A stretch of DNA of 64,000 bases from Bryobacterales bacterium (GCA_019261985.1 JAFAQY010000019.1:1-64000), one strand, 5' to 3'. Positions 42,894-51,814 are shown, counted from the stretch's first letter. Notes: a model not told the origin generated them from the letters alone. A program made the numbers and translations.

Positions 42894-43618
42894 CGGGTCT
42901 CCTCTAACCGGTCCACAAATTCAATCAATCTTTGGATGCACTCCAGATACTTCGCGAACAACTCGCCGGGATCGCCTGCATCGGGCCCCGGCTTGTCTTC
43001 CCGAAGATCCAAGAGGATTTCTAATGGTGTCACATCCATTTGAATTGTGCCGGCCAGTTGATGCACGACGGCGCGGCGCTCTAGTTTAGCGTCGATGCCC
43101 GCCGCCAGCAGAGCATGCCGGCCGAGCACGCAGAAAGTGGAAACGGAATCCAAGCAGAGATTCAATAAGGCAACTGGGTCCGACAATCGCTGCGCGCCGC
43201 GTTGCCGGAGGCGGAGCAATTTAGACCGCAGCTCCCGCTCGATGTGGGCGCGATAGTAGCGTGTGTCGACCTTGATGTCCGCGATCACATCCGGCCCGTG
43301 CAACAGCTTGCGGCGATCCTTCATATCTCGGAATTCCATGGGGAAGCAGTCGATAGAGCCGTGGACTTCCTCTTCGCTCATCAGCAGCGGGGACGGATGG
43401 CCCTTTCCGTGCCACCACCGCAGGATGGGCTCGCCGTCCGCGAGTTCCTGCGCTGTGATGCGGGTTAAAACAACGAAGACGTTCAGATCCGAGAATTTCC
43501 CCTCGTGATCCGAGGCGTGCTGCTGAGCCGCGGCAGCGGAGCCGTACAGAATCACGGACAAAAGACGGTCCTGAAAAGCTCTCTCAAGCTTGGTAACCAG
43601 TTCTTTAAGATCTTCCAT
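42890..43618 (-). CDS. Nucleotidyltransferase-domain protein
   Basis: A 242-residue protein with an N-terminal Pol-beta-type nucleotidyltransferase-like fold: SVILYGSAAAAQQ (GS motif) and SDLNVFVVL, where the usual SDxDxxV becomes SDLNVFV, so the second catalytic Asp is Asn. The C-terminal half is helical, like substrate-binding or HEPN-type regions. The ATG at 43618 lies 4 bp after the TPM stop. Activity is uncertain because of the Asp to Asn change. Its place between TPM and LemA is unusual. Confidence 0.72.
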   Translation of the reverse strand: MEDLKELVTKLERAFQDRLLSVILYGSAAAAQQHASDHEGKFSDLNVFVVLTRITAQELADGEPILRWWHGKGHPSPLLMSEEEVHGSIDCFPMEFRDMKDRRKLLHGPDVIADIKVDTRYYRAHIERELRSKLLRLRQRGAQRLSDPVALLNLCLDSVSTFCVLGRHALLAAGIDAKLERRAVVHQLAGTIQMDVTPLEILLDLREDKPGPDAGDPGELFAKYLECIQRLIEFVDRLEETR

Positions 43619-43622
43619 TTCC

Positions 43623-44432
43623 TCACCACCCACTGGAAGCTCCTCCTCCTCCGGAGGCGCCGCCACCAAAACCGCCGAACCCGCCTCCACCTGCGCTCCA
43701 TCCGCTGTCATAGCCGCCAAAGCCGCCGCCGCCGAATCCGCCGTATCCGTCACGGCGGCGTCCCAATACATTACCGAGAAGCAGGCCGCCAAGGAAACCA
43801 GTGCCCGAGCCTCCGCCTCCTCGACCGCCGCTGATCAAGCGTAGAAAGAGCCCAAAAAGAATAATGGCGACGAGGATGCCCCAGATGCTGCCGCCATCCT
43901 GCACGGGGGCCGGACTGGCGGCACGAGGAGCTTGCTCCCCTGGAAGAGCGACGCCCTTGGACTCCGCGATACGCGACCCGAATTCCTGGGCGGCGGCCAG
44001 CAGCGCGCCTCCGTAATTGCCCTGTCGCAGAATCGGACGGATTCCGCGCAGAACGCTGCCGGCATAACCATCTGTGATCACGGGCTCCAGGCCGTAGCCC
44101 ACCTCCGCGCGCTGCTTGCGATCCTGAATCGCCAGCATCAGAAGGATGCCCTCATCCGTTCCCTTCTTGCCGATGCCCCATTGCTGGAATAGCCGGTTCG
44201 CGGCATCTTCAATCGGCTCGTCTGCCAGCGATTTGACGGTGACGATCGCCATCTGCGCGCCGGTCGCGCGCTCGAGATTGCCGCAGTAGGATTCGAGCGC
44301 GTGCGCGGACGACGGGTCCAACACGCCGGCGAAGTCGTTCACATAGCCGCGCGGCTGAAGCTTCGAGGTGTCCAGCGCGAGCGCGATGGCGGCCAGCAGC
44401 AGCGCTGCCGGCGCCATCCGGACTGTGCGCAT
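43623..44432 (-). CDS. TPM-domain (YgcG-like) membrane protein
   Basis: A 269-residue exported protein. A signal peptide (~1-20) is followed by a TPM domain (~28-150) with the conserved YVNDFAGVLDPSSAHALE and the WGIGKKGTDEGILLMLA block. One membrane helix (~183-200) and a Gly-rich tail (~203-269) follow. TPM proteins are found in thylakoid repair and bacterial envelope contexts and often have phosphatase-like or chaperone roles. It overlaps the M16 stop by 1 bp and precedes the nucleotidyltransferase and LemA genes. Confidence 0.85.
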   Translation of the reverse strand: MRTVRMAPAALLLAAIALALDTSKLQPRGYVNDFAGVLDPSSAHALESYCGNLERATGAQMAIVTVKSLADEPIEDAANRLFQQWGIGKKGTDEGILLMLAIQDRKQRAEVGYGLEPVITDGYAGSVLRGIRPILRQGNYGGALLAAAQEFGSRIAESKGVALPGEQAPRAASPAPVQDGGSIWGILVAIILFGLFLRLISGGRGGGGSGTGFLGGLLLGNVLGRRRDGYGGFGGGGFGGYDSGWSAGGGGFGGFGGGASGGGGASSGW

Positions 44433-45718
44433 TAGTTTTGGTGGATTAAGTCCTGTCGCCGGACGCGAAATCCTTCCAGGCGGCCTAACATGGTTACCGC
44501 CATGTTCTTGGGATGGAAGAACTGCTCGGCGAGTATTTGAACCTCTTCGGCCGTGACCCGCTCGATTCGCTCCAGCATTTCGTCGAGCGAGAAGAAACGC
44601 TTGAAGTACAGCTCCTGGCGGGCGAGATTGCCCATGCGGCTGGACGTAGATTCAAGCCCCAGCACGAAGGAGCCTTTGATGTGATCCTTGGCGCGACGAA
44701 GCTCGTCCTGCGCTACCAGGTGGTCTGTGATTTCGCTGAGCTCGTGAACGATGGAATCGATTACCTTGGCCGCGGACCTGAGCGAAGTTCCCGCGTAAAT
44801 CAGCATGCAGCCGACGTCGTGATACATCGCCAGCTCCGAATAAACCGCGTATGCCAGGCCCTGCTTTTCGCGGATATTTTGGAACAGCCGGGAACTCATG
44901 CCTCCGCCGAGAATCGCGTTGAGTATATAGGCGGCAAAGCGTGACTCGTGCGTCATCGGGACGGACGGCACGCCGAGATAAAGGTGGACCTGCTCGAGCG
45001 AACTTTTGTTTTTGAAAATCAGCGGCGCATGGGGCTCGGGCGTGCGCTGCGGCGGCCGTACCTTGCCGCGCTTCAAATCCGAAAACCGGTCTTCGGCGAG
45101 CTTGAGTAATTCCTTGTGCTTCAGATTACCTGCCGCGGTGATCAGGATGTTTGAAGGCCGGTAGAACTCGTTATAGTACGCATGCACGGAGTCCTGATCG
45201 AATGAACGAATGGTTTGTTTTGTCCCGAGAATCGGCCGCCCTAATGCATGCCCTTTCCAAAAATTGCTCGAAAAAATCTCATGGAGCAGATACTCAGGGT
45301 TATCCACTTCCATCTTTAATTCTTCGAGAATGACACCCTTTTCTTTTTCGATGTCCTGCTGTTCGAACAAAGGGTTGCGCACCAGGTCCGCGACAACGTC
45401 GAACGCTTCCGGAAGGTGTTCGTCCAATACTTTGACGTTGTAGCTGACAAGTTCCTTCGAGGTGAAGGCATCCAGGCCGCCGCCGATCGAGTCCACGGAG
45501 CGCGCGATCTGCTCGGCCGAGCGGTTCTTGGTTCCCTTGAACACCATGTGTTCAATGAAATGGGAAAGCCCGGTTTCATGCAACTCTTCTTCGCGGGAGC
45601 CGGTGCCTATCCATACTCCAATGGAAACGCTGCGGACGTGCGGCATTTGTTCAGTGACAACGCGCACTCCGTTGGGTAGTCTGGTTCGCTCAATCTCTCT
45701 CATTTTGTGGGCGCGCAT
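44432..45718 (-). CDS. M16 family zinc peptidase (processing-peptidase type)
   Basis: A 428-residue peptidase of the mitochondrial-processing-peptidase-like class. The inverted zinc motif HFIEH (HxxEH) lies at about residues 53-57 in LSHFIEHMVFKGTKNRS, with the third ligand Glu about 75 residues later (EEL...E region). The second half has NAILGGGMSSRLFQNIREK, typical of the inactive C-terminal lobe. There is no signal peptide, so it is cytoplasmic. It is the first gene of a four-gene operon (M16, TPM, nucleotidyltransferase, LemA). Confidence 0.9.
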   Translation of the reverse strand: MRAHKMREIERTRLPNGVRVVTEQMPHVRSVSIGVWIGTGSREEELHETGLSHFIEHMVFKGTKNRSAEQIARSVDSIGGGLDAFTSKELVSYNVKVLDEHLPEAFDVVADLVRNPLFEQQDIEKEKGVILEELKMEVDNPEYLLHEIFSSNFWKGHALGRPILGTKQTIRSFDQDSVHAYYNEFYRPSNILITAAGNLKHKELLKLAEDRFSDLKRGKVRPPQRTPEPHAPLIFKNKSSLEQVHLYLGVPSVPMTHESRFAAYILNAILGGGMSSRLFQNIREKQGLAYAVYSELAMYHDVGCMLIYAGTSLRSAAKVIDSIVHELSEITDHLVAQDELRRAKDHIKGSFVLGLESTSSRMGNLARQELYFKRFFSLDEMLERIERVTAEEVQILAEQFFHPKNMAVTMLGRLEGFRVRRQDLIHQN

Positions 45719-45754
45719 TAATTTTATTTTACCGCGCGCCCGCTCTGGGCTCGG

Positions 45755-46153
45755 TTAGGCTTGAGATCGGAACAACTGCAGACGCGGGATGTCACTGAAA
45801 TCGCGGGGGTTTAGGGTCCACAATCTGGCTCCGCGCCGGATTGCGCAGGCAGCGATGGTCAGATCGGCTTCGCGTCCTCGAGGCCGGCTAACCAGCTTGT
45901 AAAGCTCAGCGCTCAGGAGCGCGTCGTCGATTTCAAACGGCACGGCCTTGGCTGTCGGTATCAAGAGTTCCTGGTCTTTAACCTCTTGAGGTAAACGAGG
46001 CCCCCTCCGCCACTCATACACCACCACCGTGGTGAGCATAAGCAGGTCGCCTCGCTCAATAATATCGGCCATTACCGCGAGGGATCGTCGCTCTCCGCAA
46101 AAAGCGTCGATCAGCACGGAAGTATCGACCAAAACAGGCGAGTGATTAATCAC
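45755..46153 (-). CDS. PIN-domain toxin (VapC-like)
   Basis: A 132-residue PIN nuclease. The acidic active site is visible: VDTSVLIDAF (first Asp), Glu in VYEWRRG, and READLTIAACA with the next acidic residue, then LWTLNPRDF. It cleaves RNA, typically tRNA or rRNA, when freed from its antitoxin. It starts with GTG 8 bp inside the antitoxin gene, the usual coupled layout. Confidence 0.85.
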   Translation of the reverse strand: MINHSPVLVDTSVLIDAFCGERRSLAVMADIIERGDLLMLTTVVVYEWRRGPRLPQEVKDQELLIPTAKAVPFEIDDALLSAELYKLVSRPRGREADLTIAACAIRRGARLWTLNPRDFSDIPRLQLFRSQA

Positions 46154-46430
46154 TGCGCCGGCGCCATCCGGTTCGTCGGGAGGCACGTAGCTCCCGTAAT
46201 TCGCGATCAACTTCGGCTTGGGTTCGCGTGGGAGGCTCAGCCATCATTTCTCGAACAGCCCTTAGCATGCGCGCCCGCTCAGCCTCGCTCAGCCGGTCGG
46301 ATTTGGCGTGATAGTCGGCAATCGCTTCCCGCAATACCTGGCTCTTCGGTTTTGAGAGGCGCTTTGCGGTTTCGGCGAGCTTTCCTATCGTCACGTCATC
46401 GAGCGTGAAGGTCGCCTTAACGAGTGCCAT
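46146..46430 (-). CDS. RHH antitoxin partner of the PIN toxin
   Basis: A 94-residue protein. An N-terminal ribbon-helix-helix domain (strand KATFTLDD, helices TIGKLAETAKRL and PKSQVLREAIADYH) binds operator DNA, and the acidic/basic C-terminal helix would wrap the toxin. The gene precedes and overlaps the PIN gene. RHH autoregulation is expected. Confidence 0.82.
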   Translation of the reverse strand: MALVKATFTLDDVTIGKLAETAKRLSKPKSQVLREAIADYHAKSDRLSEAERARMLRAVREMMAEPPTRTQAEVDRELRELRASRRTGWRRRSD

Positions 46431-46500
46431 ACCGTTGCCATACTACCATATCAATGGCGCAGATATCAGTGTGGTTGCCTCCGTGTATCATGGACGGAAA

Positions 46501-47943
46501 ATGGCCAATCCTATCACCCGGCGTCGCGTTTTGGGCAGCTCGATTTTCGCTCTGCCTTTCGCCGGGATGCGAGCCGCCGAACCCATTAGCCCGGTAATGG
46601 CGCGGCTGAGTTCGTACATGGCCGAGGCCAAGGATCGTGCTCTTCCGGCGGAGGCGGTCGAGAAGACCAAACAAGTCGTTCTCGACACATTCGCCGCCAT
46701 GATCTCGGGCGCGGATTTGCCGCCGGGAAAGCTCGCTATCAACCTGGCGCGCATTCATAGCGGAGAAAAGGTCGCGACAGTGGCCGGATCGAATATCGTT
46801 TGCGGTCCGATCGAAGCCGCCCTTGCCAATGGCATGCTGGCTCATTCGGATGAAACCGATGACTCCCATGCGCCTTCGCTGTCGCACCCGGGCTGCTCGG
46901 TAGTGCCGGTCGCGCTTGCGACCGCAGAGCAGTTCGATGCCGATGGAACCAGGTTCTTACGCGCTGTTGCGCTCGGGTATGATATCGGTCCACGGATGAC
47001 GCTGGCCCTGGGCCGCGACATCGCCATGGTCGAGGGGCACAAGAGCACCCATAGCATCGCGGGCACGTTCGGCTCCGCGGCGACCGGAGGATGCGTCGCC
47101 GGATTCACCGCTCGGCAGATGCGCTGGTTGTTGGATTACACGGCCCAGCAAGCTTCGGGCATCGCGTCCTGGCAGCGCGACACCGATCACATAGAAAAGG
47201 CCTTCGTATTCGGCGGCATGCCGGCGCGGAACGGGATCACGGCGACTCTTCTGGTTCAGATCGGCGGCACGGGTGTCGATGACGTGCTTTCCGGCGCCGA
47301 CAATTACCTGCTCGCGATCGCCCCGAATGCCGATTCGGCCAAGCTGGTCGAAAAACTCGGCGAACGGTATGAAGTGATGCGAACGAATTTCAAGAAGTGG
47401 ACGGTCGGCTCTCCGATCCAAGCACCGCTCGATGCGCTCGAGAATATTCTGAAGCGCCGGCCGCTTGATCCGGAACAAGTGAAGCAAGTCAGCGTGCGGG
47501 TCGCGACAAGCGACGCGAGCGTCGTCAACAATCGTGAAATCCCGGACATCTGCTTGCAGCACATGATGGCTGTGATGCTATTGGATAAGAACGTAAGCTT
47601 CAAATCCGCGCACGACTTGAAACGCATGCAGGACCCGGCGGTACTGGGGCAGCGGGCAAAGATACAACTCGTCCCGGACGCGGAGTTGCAATCGAAGCTC
47701 CCATCGCGGGAGGCTATGGTTGAGGTCACGCTCGTCGACGGCACGAAAATCAGCGATCGCGTGCCGGCGGTTCGCGGTACCGCGGAAAATCCGATGACGC
47801 GTGAAGAAGTGATCGCGAAGGCGCGGGATCTGATTGCTCCCGTTCTCGGCGCGGCGAAAACGAGCAAGCTGATTCAGACGGTTTTCGAGATGGAGAATTT
47901 AATGTACGTCCGGGAGCTGCGGCCATTGCTGCAGCGGGCGTGA
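46501..47943 (+). CDS. MmgE/PrpD family protein with Tat-type leader
   Basis: A 480-residue protein of the 2-methylcitrate dehydratase/cis-aconitate decarboxylase-like family. An N-terminal twin-Arg-like leader (RRRVLGSSIFALPFAGMRA) suggests Tat export, unusual for this normally cytoplasmic family. The body has the helical MmgE/PrpD core with NGMLAHSDETDDSHAPSLSH (active-site Asp/His cluster). The ATG at 46501 follows GGACGG. The next gene, a solute-binding protein, starts 13 bp later. Confidence 0.8.
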   Translation: MANPITRRRVLGSSIFALPFAGMRAAEPISPVMARLSSYMAEAKDRALPAEAVEKTKQVVLDTFAAMISGADLPPGKLAINLARIHSGEKVATVAGSNIVCGPIEAALANGMLAHSDETDDSHAPSLSHPGCSVVPVALATAEQFDADGTRFLRAVALGYDIGPRMTLALGRDIAMVEGHKSTHSIAGTFGSAATGGCVAGFTARQMRWLLDYTAQQASGIASWQRDTDHIEKAFVFGGMPARNGITATLLVQIGGTGVDDVLSGADNYLLAIAPNADSAKLVEKLGERYEVMRTNFKKWTVGSPIQAPLDALENILKRRPLDPEQVKQVSVRVATSDASVVNNREIPDICLQHMMAVMLLDKNVSFKSAHDLKRMQDPAVLGQRAKIQLVPDAELQSKLPSREAMVEVTLVDGTKISDRVPAVRGTAENPMTREEVIAKARDLIAPVLGAAKTSKLIQTVFEMENLMYVRELRPLLQRA

Positions 47944-47956
47944 ACAGGAGCGTTCT

Positions 47957-48709
47957 ATGACGCAACGGCGCATTTTCATTCTTGCCGCGACCTTGGCATT
48001 TTATTCGTTTTCAGCCGCTGCTCAGCCGGTTCGTGTTCTGGCGTCGAACGGCATGAGGGCCGTTATTGAGGACCTCCAGCCAAAGGCCGAAAAGAGCATT
48101 GGGCGGCCGTTATCGATCGAATACGGATCGACGACGATGCTGAGGCCCAAGCTTGATTCGGGCGAAGGATACGACGTCGCAATCGTAACTACTCCCGCCA
48201 TGGACGATCTGGTGAAGGCCGGCAAGATCGCGCCCGATTCGCGATTGGATTTGGCGCGCTGTGGCATCGGGGTGGGCCAACGGGCGGGCGCTCAGAAGCC
48301 GGACATTAAAACCGGCGAGGGCATGACACAGGCATTGCTCAAAGCGAAGGCCGTCACTTACGCGGAAGACGGCGCGAGCCGGATAACTGTCGAAAAAATG
48401 TTTGCGCGAATGGGAATTGCCGATCAGATGAAGGCGAAGACCATCCTGGAGCAAGGCTCCGTCCGCTCGGCCGGGAGGGTCGTAAAGGGCGATGCCGATT
48501 ACGTGCTCACGCTCATAAGCGAAATTCTCCCGATCAAGGGACTGGAAGTGATAGGTCCTCTGCCGGCGGAGTATCAGGGCTACATTTCGTTTGCGGCAGG
48601 AGTCGCCGCAAAGTCCCCGAATAAGGAGCCCGCTGCATCTCTCGTGAAATTCTTAGTTATTCCCGAAAACGCGTCGATTTACAAAGCCAAGGGTATGGAG
48701 CCGCGTTAA
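47957..48709 (+). CDS. ModA-like periplasmic substrate-binding protein
   Basis: A 250-residue exported protein (signal peptide ~1-22) of the molybdate/sulfate-type extracellular solute-binding class. The start of the mature part is VRVLASNGMRAVIEDLQP. Further blocks are EYGSTTMLRPKLDSGEGYDV and the final GYISFAAGVAAKSPNKEPA pattern. No ABC permease or ATPase genes are near, so transport is uncertain; orphan ModA-like proteins often sense or bind other ligands. A good Shine-Dalgarno (CAGGAG) precedes the ATG. Confidence 0.75.
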   Translation: MTQRRIFILAATLAFYSFSAAAQPVRVLASNGMRAVIEDLQPKAEKSIGRPLSIEYGSTTMLRPKLDSGEGYDVAIVTTPAMDDLVKAGKIAPDSRLDLARCGIGVGQRAGAQKPDIKTGEGMTQALLKAKAVTYAEDGASRITVEKMFARMGIADQMKAKTILEQGSVRSAGRVVKGDADYVLTLISEILPIKGLEVIGPLPAEYQGYISFAAGVAAKSPNKEPAASLVKFLVIPENASIYKAKGMEPR

Positions 48710-48711
48710 CG

Positions 48712-48755
48712 TGGGGTAGGTTGCCAACCTGCGGCGGCTTGCCAAGCCGCCCAGT
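48712..48755. repeat. Paired palindromic element (copy D)
   Basis: GTAGGTTG-C-CAACCTGC (48716-48732, one mismatch) is followed by a perfect GGCGGCTTGCCAAGCCGCC (48733-48751). The second hairpin is identical to that of copy A. It lies between convergent genes and may serve as a bidirectional terminator. Confidence 0.8.
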
Positions 48756-48772
48756 TGCGCACTGTGAACAAG

Positions 48773-50458
48773 TCACCGCTCATACACCACCTTTCCGCCG
48801 ACCACCGTATAATCCACTTGAGTGCTTAGGATCTGGTCATCCGCCACCGTAAGGATGTCTTTCGAAAGCACGGTAACATCGCCGAGCATGCCCGGTTTCA
48901 GCGCGCCTTTTAGATTCTCTTCGAAGGTCGCGTAAGCACCCTCCACGGTGTACGACCGGAGCGCTTCCATGCGCGTCATTTTCTGTCCAGGGAAAAACGT
49001 TTCTCCCGTCTTGGTCCGCCGAGTGACGCTGGCGTAGAAGCATTGAATCGGACTCACGTCTTCTACGGGAGCGTCGGTGCCGTTGGAAATGTGCGCGCCC
49101 GTATTCAGCAGACTCCGCCAGACATAGGCTTCCTCTTCGGCGCGCTTGGGGCCGAGCCGGGGAATCACCATCGGCGCATCCGAAGTTGCATGAATCCCCT
49201 GCATCGCGGCAATGACTCCAAGTTGGGCGAAGCGCGAAATATCGGCCGGGCTGATATTCTGTGCGTGCTCGATGCGCCACCGCAAATCCGCTTTGCCGGG
49301 ATTCGCCGCGAAGACGCGCTGATACAAATTCAGAGTTTCGCGCACGGCGCGGTCGCCAATGGCGTGGGTCGCGAGCTGATAGCCGTTCGCGATCGCAATG
49401 TTCGCGGTTTGCTCGATGTCCGCAAGGCTTTCCACATTCAGTCCCGTCGAGGACGGCAAATCCGAGTAGGGCTCAAGCAGCCAGGCGCCGCGCAACCCGA
49501 GCGCGCCGTCCATGTAGCGCTTTATGGCCCGCACTGTAAGGCGATTATCCGCAATGCCGATCAGGCGGCCAGGATGAGCGGCAATCCAGTTGCGGAAACC
49601 ATCATTGGAAGTCCGCAACATCACTGACATGCGGATCGGAAGCGTGCCTCGCTCGGCGCGCCGGCGGAGGCGTTCGATTACTTCCGGAGGCGAACCGGCA
49701 TCCTCAAAACTCGTGATCCCTTTCGACAGGCACTCCTGCGCCGCGAGGTCGATCACCCTTTCAGCCTCAAGATTCTTTTCCGCCGCGCTGCGACGGTCGA
49801 GGTCGCGCTCCAACGCGCTCCTGGCGAGCTGCTGCGCCGCTTCGTTCAGCAGACCTGTGGGTTGGCCGGATGAATCTTTGAGAATTTGTCCTCCCGCGGG
49901 ATCGGGCGTCGCCGCGGAGATGCCCGCGCGGGCCAATGCCGCGGCGTTTACAAACACAGCATGCCCGCTGACGTGCTCCAGCAGCACCGGGTTATCCGGC
50001 GACACTCTGCTGAGCCCCGTGTGAACCGGAAACCCCCGCACCTCTGGAACAGGCCTGCGGTCCCATTTCTCCTGATGCCATCCGCGTCCCAAAATCCACT
50101 CGCCGCGCCTTGCCTTCTTCGCCGCGGTTGCGACCATCGCCACGATGTCATCCCAAGTTCGCGCGGCCGTGAGATCGAGCTGTATTTTCGACTGGCCGAT
50201 TTCGGTAAAGTGCGCATGGCTTTCTATAAAACCAGGAACGGCGAGCCGGCCCCGAAGATCGATCGCGTTCGTGCGCGGCTGAATCTCGCGCGCGACGTCT
50301 TCGTTCGAGCCGAGCGCGACGATTTTGCCGCCGGCAATCGCAATCGCGCTCGCTTGGGGACGAGAGGGATCGAGGGTGACGATTTTTCCGTTGCGCAGCA
50401 CCAGATCCGCGGCGGAGGCATAGAAAATGCAGGAGATGAATAGAATCAGGGAACGCAT
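48773..50458 (-). CDS. Secreted amidohydrolase (YtcJ-like)
   Basis: A 561-residue metal-dependent amidohydrolase. A signal peptide (~1-16) precedes VLRNGKIVTLDPS and VPGFIESHAHF (first metal-site HxH). Later blocks include GILGRGWHQEKWD-like WILGRGWHQEKWD, THAIGDRAVRETL and WRIEHAQNIS (metal ligands), then GTDAPVEDVSPI with the catalytic Asp. The C-terminal beta-domain ends at VDYTVVGGKVVYE. It hydrolyses C-N bonds of an unknown exported substrate. It is divergent from rmuC with a 48-bp gap. Confidence 0.87.
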   Translation of the reverse strand: MRSLILFISCIFYASAADLVLRNGKIVTLDPSRPQASAIAIAGGKIVALGSNEDVAREIQPRTNAIDLRGRLAVPGFIESHAHFTEIGQSKIQLDLTAARTWDDIVAMVATAAKKARRGEWILGRGWHQEKWDRRPVPEVRGFPVHTGLSRVSPDNPVLLEHVSGHAVFVNAAALARAGISAATPDPAGGQILKDSSGQPTGLLNEAAQQLARSALERDLDRRSAAEKNLEAERVIDLAAQECLSKGITSFEDAGSPPEVIERLRRRAERGTLPIRMSVMLRTSNDGFRNWIAAHPGRLIGIADNRLTVRAIKRYMDGALGLRGAWLLEPYSDLPSSTGLNVESLADIEQTANIAIANGYQLATHAIGDRAVRETLNLYQRVFAANPGKADLRWRIEHAQNISPADISRFAQLGVIAAMQGIHATSDAPMVIPRLGPKRAEEEAYVWRSLLNTGAHISNGTDAPVEDVSPIQCFYASVTRRTKTGETFFPGQKMTRMEALRSYTVEGAYATFEENLKGALKPGMLGDVTVLSKDILTVADDQILSTQVDYTVVGGKVVYER

Positions 50459-50506
50459 TCGTGGGCTATTTTACAGCGCGTGGTTATGCCAAACTAGATT
50501 CGTATC

Positions 50507-51589
50507 ATGACAGCCGTAACATTTGTGCTCGGAATTGTTTTGGCGCTGGCGCTGGGCGCGGCGCTTGCCCTGCTTCGGATGCGCGCGCTGTCCACGGAAC
50601 GCGACGCCCCTGAGAACCCGGTGCAGCCGCTCGCCGATGCTGTCGCGAGGCTCGAAAATCAAATTCGCGATTTTGAATTGCAACGCGAGCACGCGCTTGG
50701 AGGGCTGGAACAACATTTGACCTCGCTTAGCCGCGAAACCGTCGGGCTTGCGCACGCTCTGCGTTCTCCGGCTTCGCGAGGGCGTTGGGGCGAGTTGACG
50801 CTCCGGCGCGTGGCCGAACTTGCGGGAATGTCCCCACACTGCGATTTCACGGAACAGGAGTCCGGCGGCGGAATGCGCCCGGACATGCTCGTGAAGCTGC
50901 CCGGCGGGCGCATTTTGGCCGTTGACGCGAAGGCTCCGCTGTCCGGCTATCTGGATGCCGAAAGCGCCCAAGACGAGCCGGCGAAGCGCGCCGCGCTGGA
51001 GCGTCATGCGCGGCAACTCTCGCGGCACGTCACGCAGCTCGGCGGACGCGAATACTGGGCTGGACTTCAGCCCGCGCCTGAAATGGTAGTGCTTTTTCTG
51101 CCCGGCGATCATTTCCTCGCCGCCGCTTTAGAGCACGATCCCGAGTTGCTCGACCGCGCGCTGGCTCGTAAGGTCCTGCTGGCCACCCCGGTCACTCTGG
51201 TTAGCGTGCTTAAAGGCGTAGCGTATGGGTGGAAGCAGGAGAGGCTCGCGGAGAATGCCGAAGAACTGCGGCGCATCGCCGGTGAATTCTATGACCGCGT
51301 CCGTACGTTCGGTGAGTATTATGTGGAATCGGGCCGAAGCCTGGAGAAAGCGGCGCAGGCCTACAATCGATCCGTAGGATGCTGGGAGACGCGCCTGCAA
51401 CCATCGCTCAGGCGTATGCGCGAACTAGGCGCTGGAGGCGCTGTAGACGCGCCTGAGTTGCCACAAATTGATGTTACCGTCAGGGGAGTATCGCCAATTG
51501 AAAATGGAGTAGGTCAGCCCTCGACCAGCTTGCGGCCCCTTTCCAACAAGTCGGCAGCTTCGTCCGCCACCTTGCGGCCCATTTCGTAA
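50507..51589 (+). CDS. rmuC: DNA recombination protein RmuC
   Basis: A 360-residue RmuC-family protein that limits DNA inversions at short inverted repeats. One N-terminal membrane helix (~3-22) is followed by a short coiled coil and the nuclease-like RmuC domain: SPASRGRWGELTLRRVAELAGM, PDMLVKLPGGRILAVDAKAPL, EMVVLFLPGDHF. The last ~30 residues (VRGVSPIENG onward) read through into the 3' end of the opposite-strand YtxH gene (76-bp overlap) and look non-conserved, so the native stop may have been lost. Confidence 0.88.
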   Translation: MTAVTFVLGIVLALALGAALALLRMRALSTERDAPENPVQPLADAVARLENQIRDFELQREHALGGLEQHLTSLSRETVGLAHALRSPASRGRWGELTLRRVAELAGMSPHCDFTEQESGGGMRPDMLVKLPGGRILAVDAKAPLSGYLDAESAQDEPAKRAALERHARQLSRHVTQLGGREYWAGLQPAPEMVVLFLPGDHFLAAALEHDPELLDRALARKVLLATPVTLVSVLKGVAYGWKQERLAENAEELRRIAGEFYDRVRTFGEYYVESGRSLEKAAQAYNRSVGCWETRLQPSLRRMRELGAGGAVDAPELPQIDVTVRGVSPIENGVGQPSTSLRPLSNKSAASSATLRPIS

Positions 51590-51771
51590 AGATCGCGGCC
51601 TTTCTCGGCGATGTCGCGGCTCATATCCGAGACGGCCTCCGCGCTCTGGCGCGCCTTCTTGCCTAGATAACGCCGCGTGTCCCGGCCGGATTTGGGAGCG
51701 TATAAGAAGACGATGCCTGCTCCCACCGCGGCGCCCGCGACGAACCATGCGAATTTAGCGGTATTGTCCAT
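51514..51771 (-). CDS. YtxH-domain small membrane protein
   Basis: An 85-residue protein with one N-terminal helix (FAWFVAGAAVGAGIVFLYAP) and the YtxH hallmark LYAPKSGRDTR followed by a long charged amphipathic helix. The family is common in stress-related operons without defined function. It is convergent with rmuC (3' ends overlap) and divergent from the DUF2007 gene. Confidence 0.85.
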   Translation of the reverse strand: MDNTAKFAWFVAGAAVGAGIVFLYAPKSGRDTRRYLGKKARQSAEAVSDMSRDIAEKGRDLYEMGRKVADEAADLLERGRKLVEG

Positions 51772-51814
51772 AACTTCATCTTAGCTCCAGGGATATAGCG
51801 CTATTCTTGTGCAT

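Noticed and set aside
42890-43618. Abortive-infection (AbiEii-type) toxin
   Set aside because: It lacks the AbiEi partner and is embedded in a TPM-LemA operon; the SDLN change also argues against a standard toxin.
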